Assembly: GCA_945949375.1 (NCBI GenBank) | Contig: CAMFEN010000056.1 | Coordinates: forward strand, 1-6,939 | Origin: an uncultured Bacteroidales bacterium | GTDB lineage: Bacteria; Bacteroidota; Bacteroidia; Bacteroidales; Paludibacteraceae | Direction of reading: 5' to 3' | Length of the DNA stretch: 6,939 bases | Shown here: one piece after another, positions 1-6,939 of the stretch | Numbering within the stretch: the first letter of the stretch is position 1 | Layout of the letters: every line of letters starts with the position of its first letter | The notes under the pieces: generated by a model | The model's input: the letters and a program-made list of their open reading frames with translations, nothing else | What the model was told of the DNA's origin: nothing | The model's database searches: none | Position numbers and translations under genes: made by a program

Positions 1-2900
1 GTGTAAGGACGCCCCACCGCATCGGACACCGAATGGAAAGAGAACGCTTGGTTCCACTCGCCCGCACAGTCTTTGCTTGTGTTAGTGGACTGTACATATA
101 CGAAGTACTCGGTATCTGCCGACAGATTGGAGAGCATTTGTTTCGGGGTGCTCACTGCGCCGTCGAACATATCTGCCGTAGCAGCGGCGGGGTCAGCCAA
201 CTCCGTGCTGCTCACTTTCAAGTTCCAAGCCGTTTCGTCTCCGGCAGCCTCCCACGAGATGGTAGCACCCGTTTGGGTAATTGCCCTTGCCGAGATGGTT
301 TGTACCTTTTTGCACTGAGGAATAACTCTAATTGACAAGTTATCAATCATCACATCGTTGGATTTCTTGGCAGTAGCATCATACGTACAGGTCAATACGA
401 TTTGTCCTTCTCCGCCCGTATATGAACTAAAATCAACTAACCATTCCTCCCATGCAGATGTTTGGGAGAGTTCCAAAGTAGTTATAGTAACCACCTCCGT
501 AGCACCAGTCGGCAAAACGCCTACTTCCAAACGATGTACATAAGAAGTAGAATAAGTGTTTGCCATCATTGACATCTGCAATGTTTTGATCGGTAGCTCC
601 AATGCAGGAAGTACTAATTGCGCTTTGTTCTTTGTAGTAGAAGAAGCGTAAAAACGGTATGCCATTTGATACAAGCTTTCAGGATCCTTCGCAACCGCAT
701 ACGATGCTTTATATACGTAAGGATATGTTGATGCTGTTGATGCACCCATCTCATAGTATGGTGGCAATGTATTATTGGTTGTGCTTCCCGTTGCGTAACT
801 ATCAAAGTTCTCGTAGAACGGCAAATTCCATTTATCTGTTTCCGTCCAGAAGGTGAGCGGCATTGACCACGCGCCCTTCTCCGTGCCTTTCACGGCGCGT
901 ACAAAGACGGTATATTGCGAGGAATGGGTCAGCCCTGTCAGTTGCCTTATCGCATCGTTGGATGCCGTGAACGTCTTTAGCGGCGTATCCTCGTCGGGGT
1001 TAGTGCTTGCGCCTGCATAGAGAGCGACCTCCCAGTTGGTCGCATTGCCGTTCTCTTTCCACTCAATAGTAGCCGAGGTGGTAGTGACGGTTGTGGTTTC
1101 CACATCCGTTACGCGCTGCGGAGAAGCAGAGAGAGTAATCGATAGGTTGTCTACAAAGAATTTGGATGTATAATTCGTTTGGTTATCCATATAGAGCACA
1201 ATGTACTTACCTGTACCGGTATATGCAGAGAGCGGTACAAAGAAATACTGTGCTACCTTTAGGGTATCCAAGGTAACTGATGCTACTTCCGTCAAGGTAC
1301 TTACATTCGTCGGGTCGGTCATCACACCTATCTTCAATTCCTTGCAATAGGTGATTTTGGTATTGTCTGTCCATCCCCAGAAAGATAGCGTCAAATCTTT
1401 TGCTGCCACGCCTGATAATTCCGGCAAAATAATATAGGGTTTCAAAGCTGCTTTGCTTGCCGTAGAAGAATAGTACGCATAAAATCGCAACGAATTTTTC
1501 ACCACTTCCGAGGGAATGGTATATCCCGTGGCTGCCGACCATGCATACACATTGGGCAGATAAGCACTGGTTGAACTTAATGAGCTATTCCCAATATTTC
1601 CCGTAATCCAATAGGCGGGTGCCTTCCCGTTTCCAGCCGTCTCTTTGGTAAAATCGTTGTAGTAGGGGACGGTGAGTGCGTAGAGGGTAGTAACAGAAGT
1701 GGAAGCCCATTGGTCGCCACACGCGGGGGATACATAGACGTAGTACATGGTGTTGGCGGTAAGTCCGCTGAGCGCGTACTCCTGCGCAGTAACCCGTTTG
1801 CTGCTGACCACATTGCCATTCTGCGTAGCGGGGTCTATCTCCGTGGTGCTGACTTTGATGTTCCATGCGGTAGCTTTCAGGGTCTCCGTCCAAGTAACTT
1901 TCGCTGCCGTGGTGGCAGTAGCCGTAGCCGTGAGGTTCTGCACGGGGAAGCAGGTAGGCGCATAGTCGATACGGATATCATCGATATAGACTGTTGGCGT
2001 AGCGGTAGCAGACACTAACCAGAAGGTGATGTACTTGCCCGTACCGGCATAATCCGCCAGCGACAAACTCTTTTGTTCCCACTCGCCTGAAGCGGAGAAG
2101 GAGAGTGTATCCACGGGAGTTACATTGCCTGTGCCGGACAACTGCTGTCCGTTCTCCATTTCTGTTGTTTGGGTGTTCGCCACGCCGACCACGAGTTTGA
2201 GTGCTGCGTCGTTGGTTTTCGCATAGAAAGAGACGAGCAGTTGGTTAAGCGCACAAGGCATAGCGGGCATCATCGCATAGGAAGTGTTCCATGAGCCGGA
2301 ATAGGAAGATAATGATGTTCCGCGCAGCAGCAGAGCCGCAGGCACGTAGGCGGAAGCTGTGTGGTCTTCCACGGTAGATACATAGGGCAGGTAACTGTCG
2401 GAATTTTCCTTGTCGTGGTTAGTAATCGTGTTATCCGCGTAGAGCCGACGGCTCCCCATAAGCCACATAGGCGGCACTGCATTCGCATCATCTGAATAGA
2501 GCGTGGGGTCTAAACGGTCGAAAGACTGCTGATAGGGAATGCTTACTTCTTCCTGCGTGGTGAAGGAATAAACTTGCGTCCATTCGCTTTCGCCGCAAGC
2601 GGATTGCAGGTAAGCATAGTAGGTGGTATTTGGCAGGAGGTTGGTAGCCACATAGGGGTTGGTGGTTATGCTGCCGGCATACTCGCCTTTGCTCTCATTG
2701 GGCTCACAGTCAAAGGGGTCGGCATACTCGCGCATAGCGAGCACAAGGTTCCACTCCGTGGCGTTTCCGGCTTCCACCCATGCGAGTTTGGCGCTATTGG
2801 ATGTTACCTCCGAGACGTTGACAAACATCGGCATCGGGCAAGCTGAGGCGGGCTCGATGGACACATCATCTATCACGATATGGTTCTCTTTTTCGGCATT
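1..2900 (-). CDS. C-terminal continuation of the disrupted adhesin; FnIII/jelly-roll array, open at the left edge
   Basis: The frame is open from 2927 to the left edge (975 codons, no stop). Recognisable sequence starts at about 2900 (NAEKENHIVIDDVSIE), the end of jelly-roll 2. Then follow FnIII 2 (about 2853-2548), jelly-roll 3 (2547-1962, closing VYIDDIRI), FnIII 3 (1959-1674), jelly-roll 4 (1673-1125, closing FFVDNLSI), FnIII 4 (1122-846), jelly-roll 5 (843-318, closing VMIDNLSI), FnIII 5 (317-27) and the start of another unit. FnIII modules share a W-N-x-K/V-S core and an N-T-x-Y-Y/F-V-Y-V/L strand. There is no signal peptide and no credible start of its own. In-frame GTG 2876 and ATG 2834 or 2828 exist, but all fall inside or next to the domain and would give a cytoplasmic product. 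It is therefore treated as the 3' part of the gene starting at 4026. The stop codon, and any sorting domain, lies beyond the window. Confidence 0.8.
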
Positions 2901-3948
2901 ACCCGCCTTGCGGCAGGGTGATGGTTTTCACCTCGGTAAAGTTCTCGGCAGTGGCATCTGTGGAAACGCCGATGGTGAGTTCTCTGCCATAGGTGGTACC
3001 GCCCAATTCGCATGCCACCATGAACGATACTTGATAGCCCGTGAGGCTCTGTTGCGCCTCGGGGAAGAAGAGGTAGTTGTAGGTGTTCTTTGTGGTAACA
3101 AAAGAAAATGCTTTTTGGCTGTTGTAGGGGAAAGTAGCACTCTGCGCAGCCATCTTAGAAGTTTTGAGAATGGTATAGCAGTTGCTGAGCGGCTGCTCGA
3201 AGTCTTGCGTCAGAGGCAGCGTAACGGCGGAGCAGGGGGTGCGGAAGTCGAAGGTAGCCCATGGGCTATAATCCTCGTCCTCACACTCGTAGCGCAGATA
3301 GACAAAATACTGCGTATTAGGCGAGAGTGCATCAAGCGTGGTATAAGCAGTGCGGGTATTTCCGTCGAAGACATCCGCCACATCGGTCATATTGGTCATC
3401 TCGAAGGTGCTGACCTTGAGATTATACTGCACGAAATAGTCGCTATTGCATACCGTCCAACGGAGTGCTGCTGAGGAAGAAGTGAGTTCTTCGGTTTGCA
3501 GGTTAGTGGGTGCGTTAGGTACTTCGTGGTTGTTCTCAATGGCGAGATAATCAATAGCGGTCTGCCCGCCCAGCAAGTACTTCGCCGCCAAGGCGAGTTG
3601 CAGGTCGGTCGCGGAGGCGACGTTAGCAGGCAGGGGTAGATAGACACGCGTAGAAGTCTCTGCCGGAGTTTCTATCTGTTTGAGTACCGTCCACTCGGGT
3701 GTGGCGGCAGTGCGATAGAGCACCGTCAGAGGATTCACGCGCTCCTGATTAACCACCATGCGGTAGTCAATAGTAACAGTAGGCTGATTCTCGAGCGAAG
3801 AGATGTTCACGCGGGGTGTGAAGAGCGTATCTGCGCCATTCTCCACGAGTGCAATGAACTGCGCCTCGCCGTTCGACCACCTCCAAAGACTATTGGTAGT
3901 GGTCCAGCCTGAGGGAAGAGCACCCGACTCGAAGTCTTCAGTCAGGGC
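27..3948 (-). repeat. Protein-level array of five alternating jelly-roll + FnIII units
   Basis: Across both fragments, a jelly-roll of roughly 140-195 residues alternates with an FnIII module of roughly 90-100 residues, five times. Jelly-roll ends are easy to align: AIDYLAI, IVIDDVSI, VYIDDIRI, FFVDNLSI and VMIDNLSI. Opening strands also recur: LTEDFE, LTQDFE, YQQSFD, YYNDFT and YENFD. The units are diverged at DNA level, so this is old duplication rather than a recent tandem repeat. Arrays like this usually form extended surface-binding stalks. Confidence 0.75.
2899..2927 (-). other. Frame break within jelly-roll 2
   Basis: The frame from the start codon ends at TAA 2899-2901. The downstream frame is closed above 2927 by a TGA at 2928-2930. 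The two frames overlap only here, so the lesion must lie in this interval. Since KTITLP is typical of the first frame and NAEKENH leads into the conserved IVIDDVSI of the second, the junction is probably between 2899 and 2912. Restoring the frame needs a net +1 shift. Confidence 0.8.
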
Positions 3949-4026
3949 TTTTTTCTGAGCAAATGTTGCTGTACCTACGCTACAGACTAAAGCGAGAAGC
4001 AACATACGAAAGAAAAACTTCTTCAT
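2899..4026 (-). CDS. N-terminal fragment of secreted jelly-roll/FnIII adhesin-like protein (gene disrupted)
   Basis: The ATG at 4026 is well supported because it is followed at once by a Sec signal peptide: a basic start MKK, a hydrophobic core FFFRMLLLALVCSVG, and a likely cleavage after TFA before QKK (residue 23). No lipobox is present. Residues 27-165 form jelly-roll 1, opening LTEDFESGALPSGW and closing AIDYLAI, like the cleaved-adhesin modules of Porphyromonas gingivalis gingipains and HagA. Residues 171-264 are an FnIII module (APTNLQ...LSPNTQYFVYLRYEC). Residues 267-375 begin jelly-roll 2, which breaks off after VKTITLPQGG at TAA 2899-2901. The same module resumes in the +1 frame, so this is the 5' part of one broken gene, not a complete 375-residue protein. 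It is predicted to be exported to the cell surface for binding, ligand unknown. If expressed as it stands, it would be a secreted short form lacking the rest of the domain array and any C-terminal sorting signal. Confidence 0.85.
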   Translation of the reverse strand: MKKFFFRMLLLALVCSVGTATFAQKKALTEDFESGALPSGWTTTNSLWRWSNGEAQFIALVENGADTLFTPRVNISSLENQPTVTIDYRMVVNQERVNPLTVLYRTAATPEWTVLKQIETPAETSTRVYLPLPANVASATDLQLALAAKYLLGGQTAIDYLAIENNHEVPNAPTNLQTEELTSSSAALRWTVCNSDYFVQYNLKVSTFEMTNMTDVADVFDGNTRTAYTTLDALSPNTQYFVYLRYECEDEDYSPWATFDFRTPCSAVTLPLTQDFEQPLSNCYTILKTSKMAAQSATFPYNSQKAFSFVTTKNTYNYLFFPEAQQSLTGYQVSFMVACELGGTTYGRELTIGVSTDATAENFTEVKTITLPQGG

Positions 4027-4083
4027 AAGCGTTTGTTTTTAATTAGGTTAATAATTCAAGTTATATATTAGCTGGTTTTAGTA
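4027..4083 (-). promoter_or_regulatory. AT-rich leader and probable promoter region of the adhesin gene
   Basis: The region just upstream of ATG 4026 is only about 22% GC, against roughly 50% in the genes. It is A-rich before the start codon (AATTAAAAACAAACGCTT, then ATG) with no Shine-Dalgarno sequence, as is usual in Bacteroidota. A promoter is likely here because the palindromic element separates this gene from its upstream neighbour. No good match to the Bacteroides -7 box TAnnTTTG was found; TAACTTG near 4063 is only partial. The location is inferred from composition and position. Confidence 0.3.
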
Positions 4084-4134
4084 GTTAGACCGCTGTCCGG
4101 GTACGCAGGCGTCCCCGCCTGCTGTTAGACCGCT
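4084..4134. repeat. 11-bp direct repeats flanking the left palindromic arm
   Basis: GTTAGACCGCT occurs at 4084-4094 and again at 4124-4134, exactly 40 bp apart, with the left palindromic arm between the copies. This could be a target-site duplication from insertion of the unit, or the remains of a tandem 40-bp repeat. The right arm does not have the same flanks. Confidence 0.6.
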
Positions 4135-4204
4135 ACGCTGTTTGAAGTTAGAGTCAAGTATCAGGTTTCAGGTTTGGCAGGCGGGGACGCCTGCGTACCC
4201 GGAC
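4095..4204. repeat. Perfect 28-bp inverted repeat with 54-bp spacer (REP-doublet / REPIN-like)
   Basis: The left arm 4095-4122 (beginning GTCCGGGTACGCAGGC) is the exact reverse complement of the right arm 4177-4204. Each arm contains its own palindrome: GCAGGCG-TCCC-CGCCTGC at 4105-4122 and GCAGGCG-GGGA-CGCCTGC at 4177-4194. Two palindromic units in opposite orientation around a short spacer match the layout of REP doublets (BIME/REPIN), which RAYT (Y1 REP-associated) transposases mobilise in other bacteria. The GC-rich arms contrast with the AT-rich leader beside them. On the upstream transcript the first arm starts six bases after the stop codon, so the folded RNA could protect the 3' end or reduce read-through. 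No U-tract follows, so it is not a classic intrinsic terminator. No transposase is present here, and mobility is inference. Confidence 0.8.
4161..4174. repeat. TCAGGTT x2 tandem repeat in the spacer
   Basis: Two head-to-tail copies of the 7-mer TCAGGTT occupy the spacer of the large inverted repeat, just before the right arm. It is short and may be chance, but it adds to the repeat-rich character of this gap. Confidence 0.4.
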
Positions 4205-4210
4205 GATTTT

Positions 4211-6939
4211 CTATTTGCAATTTACTATTTGTGGTTTGCCTATTATGTTGTAGGTGTTGCCTTGCAGTTCGATGAGGAGTTGTCCGTTATACAAGTATTT
4301 TCGGGGTACAGATGCTGGTGCCGTGTCGTTGGGAACAAAGGGCTTCGGGTGATAGGGGCAGGTATTGACTGCGTTGCTTTCTCCGTCGCGCAATAGCAGC
4401 ACATGATAGTCAGCTTCGGTGTCCAGTCCTCCCTCTTCGTAGTAGAAAGGATAGATAGCATCGGGTATGGGCGTATCGTTTTTATACCATTGGTATGTGC
4501 TGAATACGTATCCGCCGTTGTAGTTCTCGTTGTGGATTCCCAGTACATCTCCCCATCGTTGCTGAATGATAGCGGAAGGATAGCGCACCTCCATTCGCGC
4601 CGAGTCGCGGCTACTGCCGAGTTCGGTGTTATGGAATATGATAGTGAGGGTATAGTGCCCGGGGGTGATGTAGTCGGGCATGGTCAGGGTGAGGAGATGT
4701 TCTTCGTTGTTCAGAGTCAGTATCTCCGGCTGGAGGGCATCTTTCTTAGCAGGCGAGATGCCTGCATACGCGGTTGTGAGCATTGCTTGAGCGGAATGGA
4801 TGTTGCCGTTGCTTGATTCGAAAGCCACATCGAAGGTGGTCTGTTCGCCTACACAGGGGCGTTCCACGGACGTGATATGCACGTCTAAAGGGGGTAGGAC
4901 GAAGAGTTGGAGGGTGATAACGCTGTCGCAGTTGGTACCCGCTTGCTGCAGTACTTGGGTGTACGTGCCTGTCTCGGAGAGCAACATGGGCGGCAGGTTG
5001 CCGACCTTCCATTCGTAGGATGTCCCGTTGAGAATGGTGTCGGCAAGCGCGGTATAGGCAGTCGGGACAAAGTGCAAGACCAGCGTGAAGACACTGTCGC
5101 ATCCGTAGCGGTTCGTGCCATAGTAATAGGCGACCGTATCCGTCGTATAGCGCATCCCTTGGTACTCAAAATGCTCACCCTCGCAGAGTGTATGCTGCTC
5201 CACGATGCTGTCTTTCCCTATCTTTGGTACGTCCACGGTAATCTCTAAGGTCTCCTCGCAGAGACCTACGGTAGCAGTGAGGAAGACCGAGAATTTGCCG
5301 CCTTCGACAGGTGCCTCAATGGTCTCCTCCCAAGCAGTGGAGGGAGTGGCGAGGTCGCCATAGTTCCATACCATGTACTCCACGGGGTACTTTGAGCGCT
5401 CGATTATTTCCCCTGTGCGCAAGTTCTTGGTACTCACATGGCTGCTATTGTGAAAACGGATATAGTTGCGGCAGCCCTGCTGATAGACCTCATAGGTTGC
5501 CTCGGGTACGGGATAGCGCGGGATAGCGCAAGCGGTGAGCGTGAAGCGACATTGGTCGTTGGTCTTGTAGATGACATCGACCATATATTCTTTGTCGTCG
5601 TCGTACTGCACAGGGAAGACGCGCTCGGTGCTTAAGATGTCGTTAGGGGCAGAGGGCAGATACCACGCATAGTTGAAACCCTCGGGTGCAATAAATTCGT
5701 TGGTGGGCGTATCGCCACAGTTGATGCCCTCGATGTGGCCGGAGGTGCAGTTAAGCGTGAAATAGGCATATCCGTAATGCACGCTTGCTGTACAACCATA
5801 CACGGTCAGGATAATCCGCACCTGAGTGCCATTGAACTCCGTGAGGTTAAGTCCTACGGTAGTCCAGTCGCGCCAGCAGACATCGCGCGGGTCTTCTTCT
5901 CCGAATTTGGTAGGGCTGTAGTACCAGCCCTCGCCTTTTGTCTTAGAGGAGAAATCCGCCGTGGTGCAGGTGCTCAGTTCCTTGCCCGTGCTGCCGTCCA
6001 CTATCTTGAGCGTGAAACGGGGGCGGGCTTTCTCCTCGTGCCCCGAAGACTGGAGCACCATTGCATACTTGAGCATCAGTACGGATGCCTCGGTGGTGTC
6101 CACCGTGAAGTCGTATTGCACGCGCGCTACATGCGCCGACTCTTCCCAACTGCCGATACGCACCGAGGCTATCTCGCCGTCCGGGATGGTGCGGAGCGGA
6201 GAAACACGGTTGCCGTCCGAATCGTAACTATTATACGTCCGCGCATCGTACTCGCCCTCCATATAGTGGATGGTATGGCGACTCTGGTCAGACATAAATC
6301 CGTGATCTATCCTGCCCTGAACAAGCAGGCTCTCATTGTTGTGCCAATCGTCTGCCGTCTCCGATGAGTAGAAACATTGGCTGTCTTGCAAATCAAGATA
6401 GTTGAAGCATTTGGAACTATATACTATGACCACCGGGAAGGAGTACCACACGCTCTCCACGCCCTCGCAGACCATTTGTATATAGACGTTATACACGCCA
6501 TGCTCAAGCGGTAGCACCACTTTGTTGCCCTTTACGTCTCGCAGGGTTGTTGTAACGGGGTCTCCGTTCTTGGCATACCGAATGTGGCAGGCTTCTGCGG
6601 AGGAATTCCACGTGAGCGTAGCGTACTGTCCGTTCACATCCACCTTCAGGTCAGTGGGTGCACCACAGTTAGGCGCAATCTGCACATTATCGATACAAGC
6701 ACCAGGGTTTCGTTCTGCCGCCATACCGCTCGTGCGATAGACGAACACCAGCCTATGCCGCTCTCCGTCCGCCTTTAGCGAGCATACCGCATGCGACCAG
6801 ACAGAAGAGTTATAGAGCAGCGTAGTACCATCAAAGGAAAGCATATTGTCCGTAAGCCAATAGCGGGTGGAGATATCATCGTTCAAGCCGCAGTTCATGT
6901 CTTCCCAATCCGACTCCGGCACCCACGCCACATAGACTC
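4211..6939 (-). CDS. Large secreted multidomain beta-sandwich protein, 5' end cut by window edge
   Basis: This is the C-terminal 908 codons of a longer gene. The frame is open to the right edge; the first GTG (6931) follows in-frame Val-Tyr codons and is probably internal. Counting from that GTG, residues 1-85 are the end of a jelly-roll module of choice-of-anchor J/cleaved-adhesin type, closing with ACIDNVQI. Residues 88-170 look FnIII-like (CGAPTDLKV...ATLTWNS). Residues 200-400 form an unassigned, probably beta-rich domain with several Cys. Residues 571-622 and 625-680 are two modules ending in GCDSVFTLVL and NCDSVITLQL. Residues 785-850 carry a QRWGDVL...YQWYKND module, and 876-904 a tail (KYLYNGQLLIELQGNTYNIIG). 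No catalytic motif is recognisable. In Bacteroidales such proteins are usually surface-exposed or secreted, and the tail suggests type IX export; this is inference. It ends in TAG six bases before a palindromic repeat and precedes the next gene on the same strand. Function: binding or adhesion likely, ligand unknown. Confidence 0.85.
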   Translation of the reverse strand, partial: VYVAWVPESDWEDMNCGLNDDISTRYWLTDNMLSFDGTTLLYNSSVWSHAVCSLKADGERHRLVFVYRTSGMAAERNPGACIDNVQIAPNCGAPTDLKVDVNGQYATLTWNSSAEACHIRYAKNGDPVTTTLRDVKGNKVVLPLEHGVYNVYIQMVCEGVESVWYSFPVVIVYSSKCFNYLDLQDSQCFYSSETADDWHNNESLLVQGRIDHGFMSDQSRHTIHYMEGEYDARTYNSYDSDGNRVSPLRTIPDGEIASVRIGSWEESAHVARVQYDFTVDTTEASVLMLKYAMVLQSSGHEEKARPRFTLKIVDGSTGKELSTCTTADFSSKTKGEGWYYSPTKFGEEDPRDVCWRDWTTVGLNLTEFNGTQVRIILTVYGCTASVHYGYAYFTLNCTSGHIEGINCGDTPTNEFIAPEGFNYAWYLPSAPNDILSTERVFPVQYDDDKEYMVDVIYKTNDQCRFTLTACAIPRYPVPEATYEVYQQGCRNYIRFHNSSHVSTKNLRTGEIIERSKYPVEYMVWNYGDLATPSTAWEETIEAPVEGGKFSVFLTATVGLCEETLEITVDVPKIGKDSIVEQHTLCEGEHFEYQGMRYTTDTVAYYYGTNRYGCDSVFTLVLHFVPTAYTALADTILNGTSYEWKVGNLPPMLLSETGTYTQVLQQAGTNCDSVITLQLFVLPPLDVHITSVERPCVGEQTTFDVAFESSNGNIHSAQAMLTTAYAGISPAKKDALQPEILTLNNEEHLLTLTMPDYITPGHYTLTIIFHNTELGSSRDSARMEVRYPSAIIQQRWGDVLGIHNENYNGGYVFSTYQWYKNDTPIPDAIYPFYYEEGGLDTEADYHVLLLRDGESNAVNTCPYHPKPFVPNDTAPASVPRKYLYNGQLLIELQGNTYNIIGKPQIVNCK
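4214..4309 (-). other. Possible C-terminal sorting-like tail of the upstream protein
   Basis: The last 32 residues run from SVPRKYLYNGQ to the stop. The pattern (K)(Y/F)LxNGQLLI-x(4)-G-x-x-YNIIG resembles the short beta-hairpin tails at the extreme C-terminus of many large secreted Bacteroidales proteins, where a type IX sorting role is assumed. A Pro/Ala/Thr-rich linker (FVPNDTAPASVP) comes just before it, which fits a separate terminal module. The match is by eye only. The tail could instead be an ordinary terminal beta-hairpin. Confidence 0.45.
4892..5221 (-). repeat. Two tandem CDSV-type modules (protein level)
   Basis: Two adjacent segments of about 50-55 residues each end in the same pattern, Cys-Asp-Ser-Val-x-Thr-Leu-x-Leu. 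The first ends GCDSVFTLVLHFVP and the second NCDSVITLQLFVLP, each with a T/Y-rich strand before it. They are diverged repeats of one small module seen repeatedly in secreted Bacteroidales proteins. The role is unknown; a structural stalk or spacer is plausible. Confidence 0.6.
5510..5529. repeat. Perfect 10-bp tandem repeat (x2) inside the upstream gene
   Basis: GGGATAGCGC occurs twice head to tail within coding sequence for ACAIPRYPVPE. The period is not a multiple of three, so gain or loss of one copy by slippage would shift the reading frame. With two copies and an intact frame, it is recorded as a possible weak slippage site. Confidence 0.5.

Noticed and set aside
2826..2876. Independent start (GTG 2876, ATG 2834 or ATG 2828) for a separate downstream gene
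   Set aside because: These starts lie inside or at the edge of a jelly-roll/FnIII boundary, have no signal peptide after them and no upstream leader. The sequence is the continuation of the gene starting at 4026.
2898..2915. Programmed +1 frameshift at GGG-TAA-T
   Set aside because: A hairpin and a stop codon are present, but the stem lies upstream of the stop rather than downstream. About 24 residues are also missing from the domain, which recoding would not explain.
2902..2917. Third copy of the palindromic element at the frame break
   Set aside because: The stem sequence (CCTGCC/GGCGGG with a GCAA loop) differs from the intergenic palindrome (GCAGGCG/CGCCTGC with TCCC). The likeness is only GC richness.
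2659..3474. 271-codon open frame on the plus strand
   Set aside because: It lies opposite clear jelly-roll and FnIII coding sequence, spans the frame break, and encodes no recognisable domain. It is a shadow frame.
4057..4068. Bacteroides-type promoter (TAnnTTTG with upstream TTG)
   Set aside because: The closest sequence, TAACTTG on the minus strand, lacks part of the -7 box and has no well-spaced -33 element. Only the general AT-rich region is annotated.
4095..4204. Intrinsic terminator or IS remnant
   Set aside because: No U-tract follows either stem, and there is no transposase coding sequence or room for one. A REP-like doublet fits better.
5735..6367. 210-codon open frame on the plus strand
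   Set aside because: It is antisense to the continuous upstream protein, with composition typical of a complementary-strand shadow.

Overview
The window looks like an accessory surface-protein locus of a member of the Bacteroidota, most likely order Bacteroidales. Support for this comes from long secreted beta-sandwich proteins with gingipain/HagA-like 'cleaved adhesin' (choice-of-anchor J) modules alternating with fibronectin type III (FnIII) modules. Further support comes from two 'CDSV..L.L' modules and a short C-terminal 'NGQL.I...G..YN..G' tail of the kind that ends many secreted Bacteroidales proteins. The leader of the second gene is AT-rich with no Shine-Dalgarno sequence, as is usual in this phylum. 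Placement below order level is not possible from this sequence.

All real coding sequence is on the minus strand, so transcription runs from right to left. From the right edge to 4211 lies the C-terminal 908 codons of a large secreted multidomain protein whose 5' end is outside the window. A 184-bp intergenic gap (4027-4210) follows. It holds a perfect 28-bp inverted repeat around a 54-bp spacer, and each arm is itself a small palindrome, a layout like a REP doublet (REPIN/BIME). An AT-rich leader lies between the repeat and the next start codon.

From 4026 to the left edge lies a second, very long gene. It encodes a signal peptide followed by at least five alternating jelly-roll plus FnIII units. 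It is broken once: the starting frame ends at a TAA at 2899-2901, and the same domain series resumes in the +1 frame and stays open for the remaining 975 codons to the left edge. Comparison with the sister units shows that about 24 residues are also missing at the break. A deletion of roughly 71-77 bp, or an assembly gap, therefore fits better than a single-base error.

The two genes probably belong to one cell-surface adhesion or binding cluster, exported through Sec and perhaps then the type IX secretion system. No enzyme, RNA gene, CRISPR array, insertion sequence or transposase is visible. I did not find a convincing new molecular system. The REP-like doublet and the internally deleted adhesin deserve the closest look.
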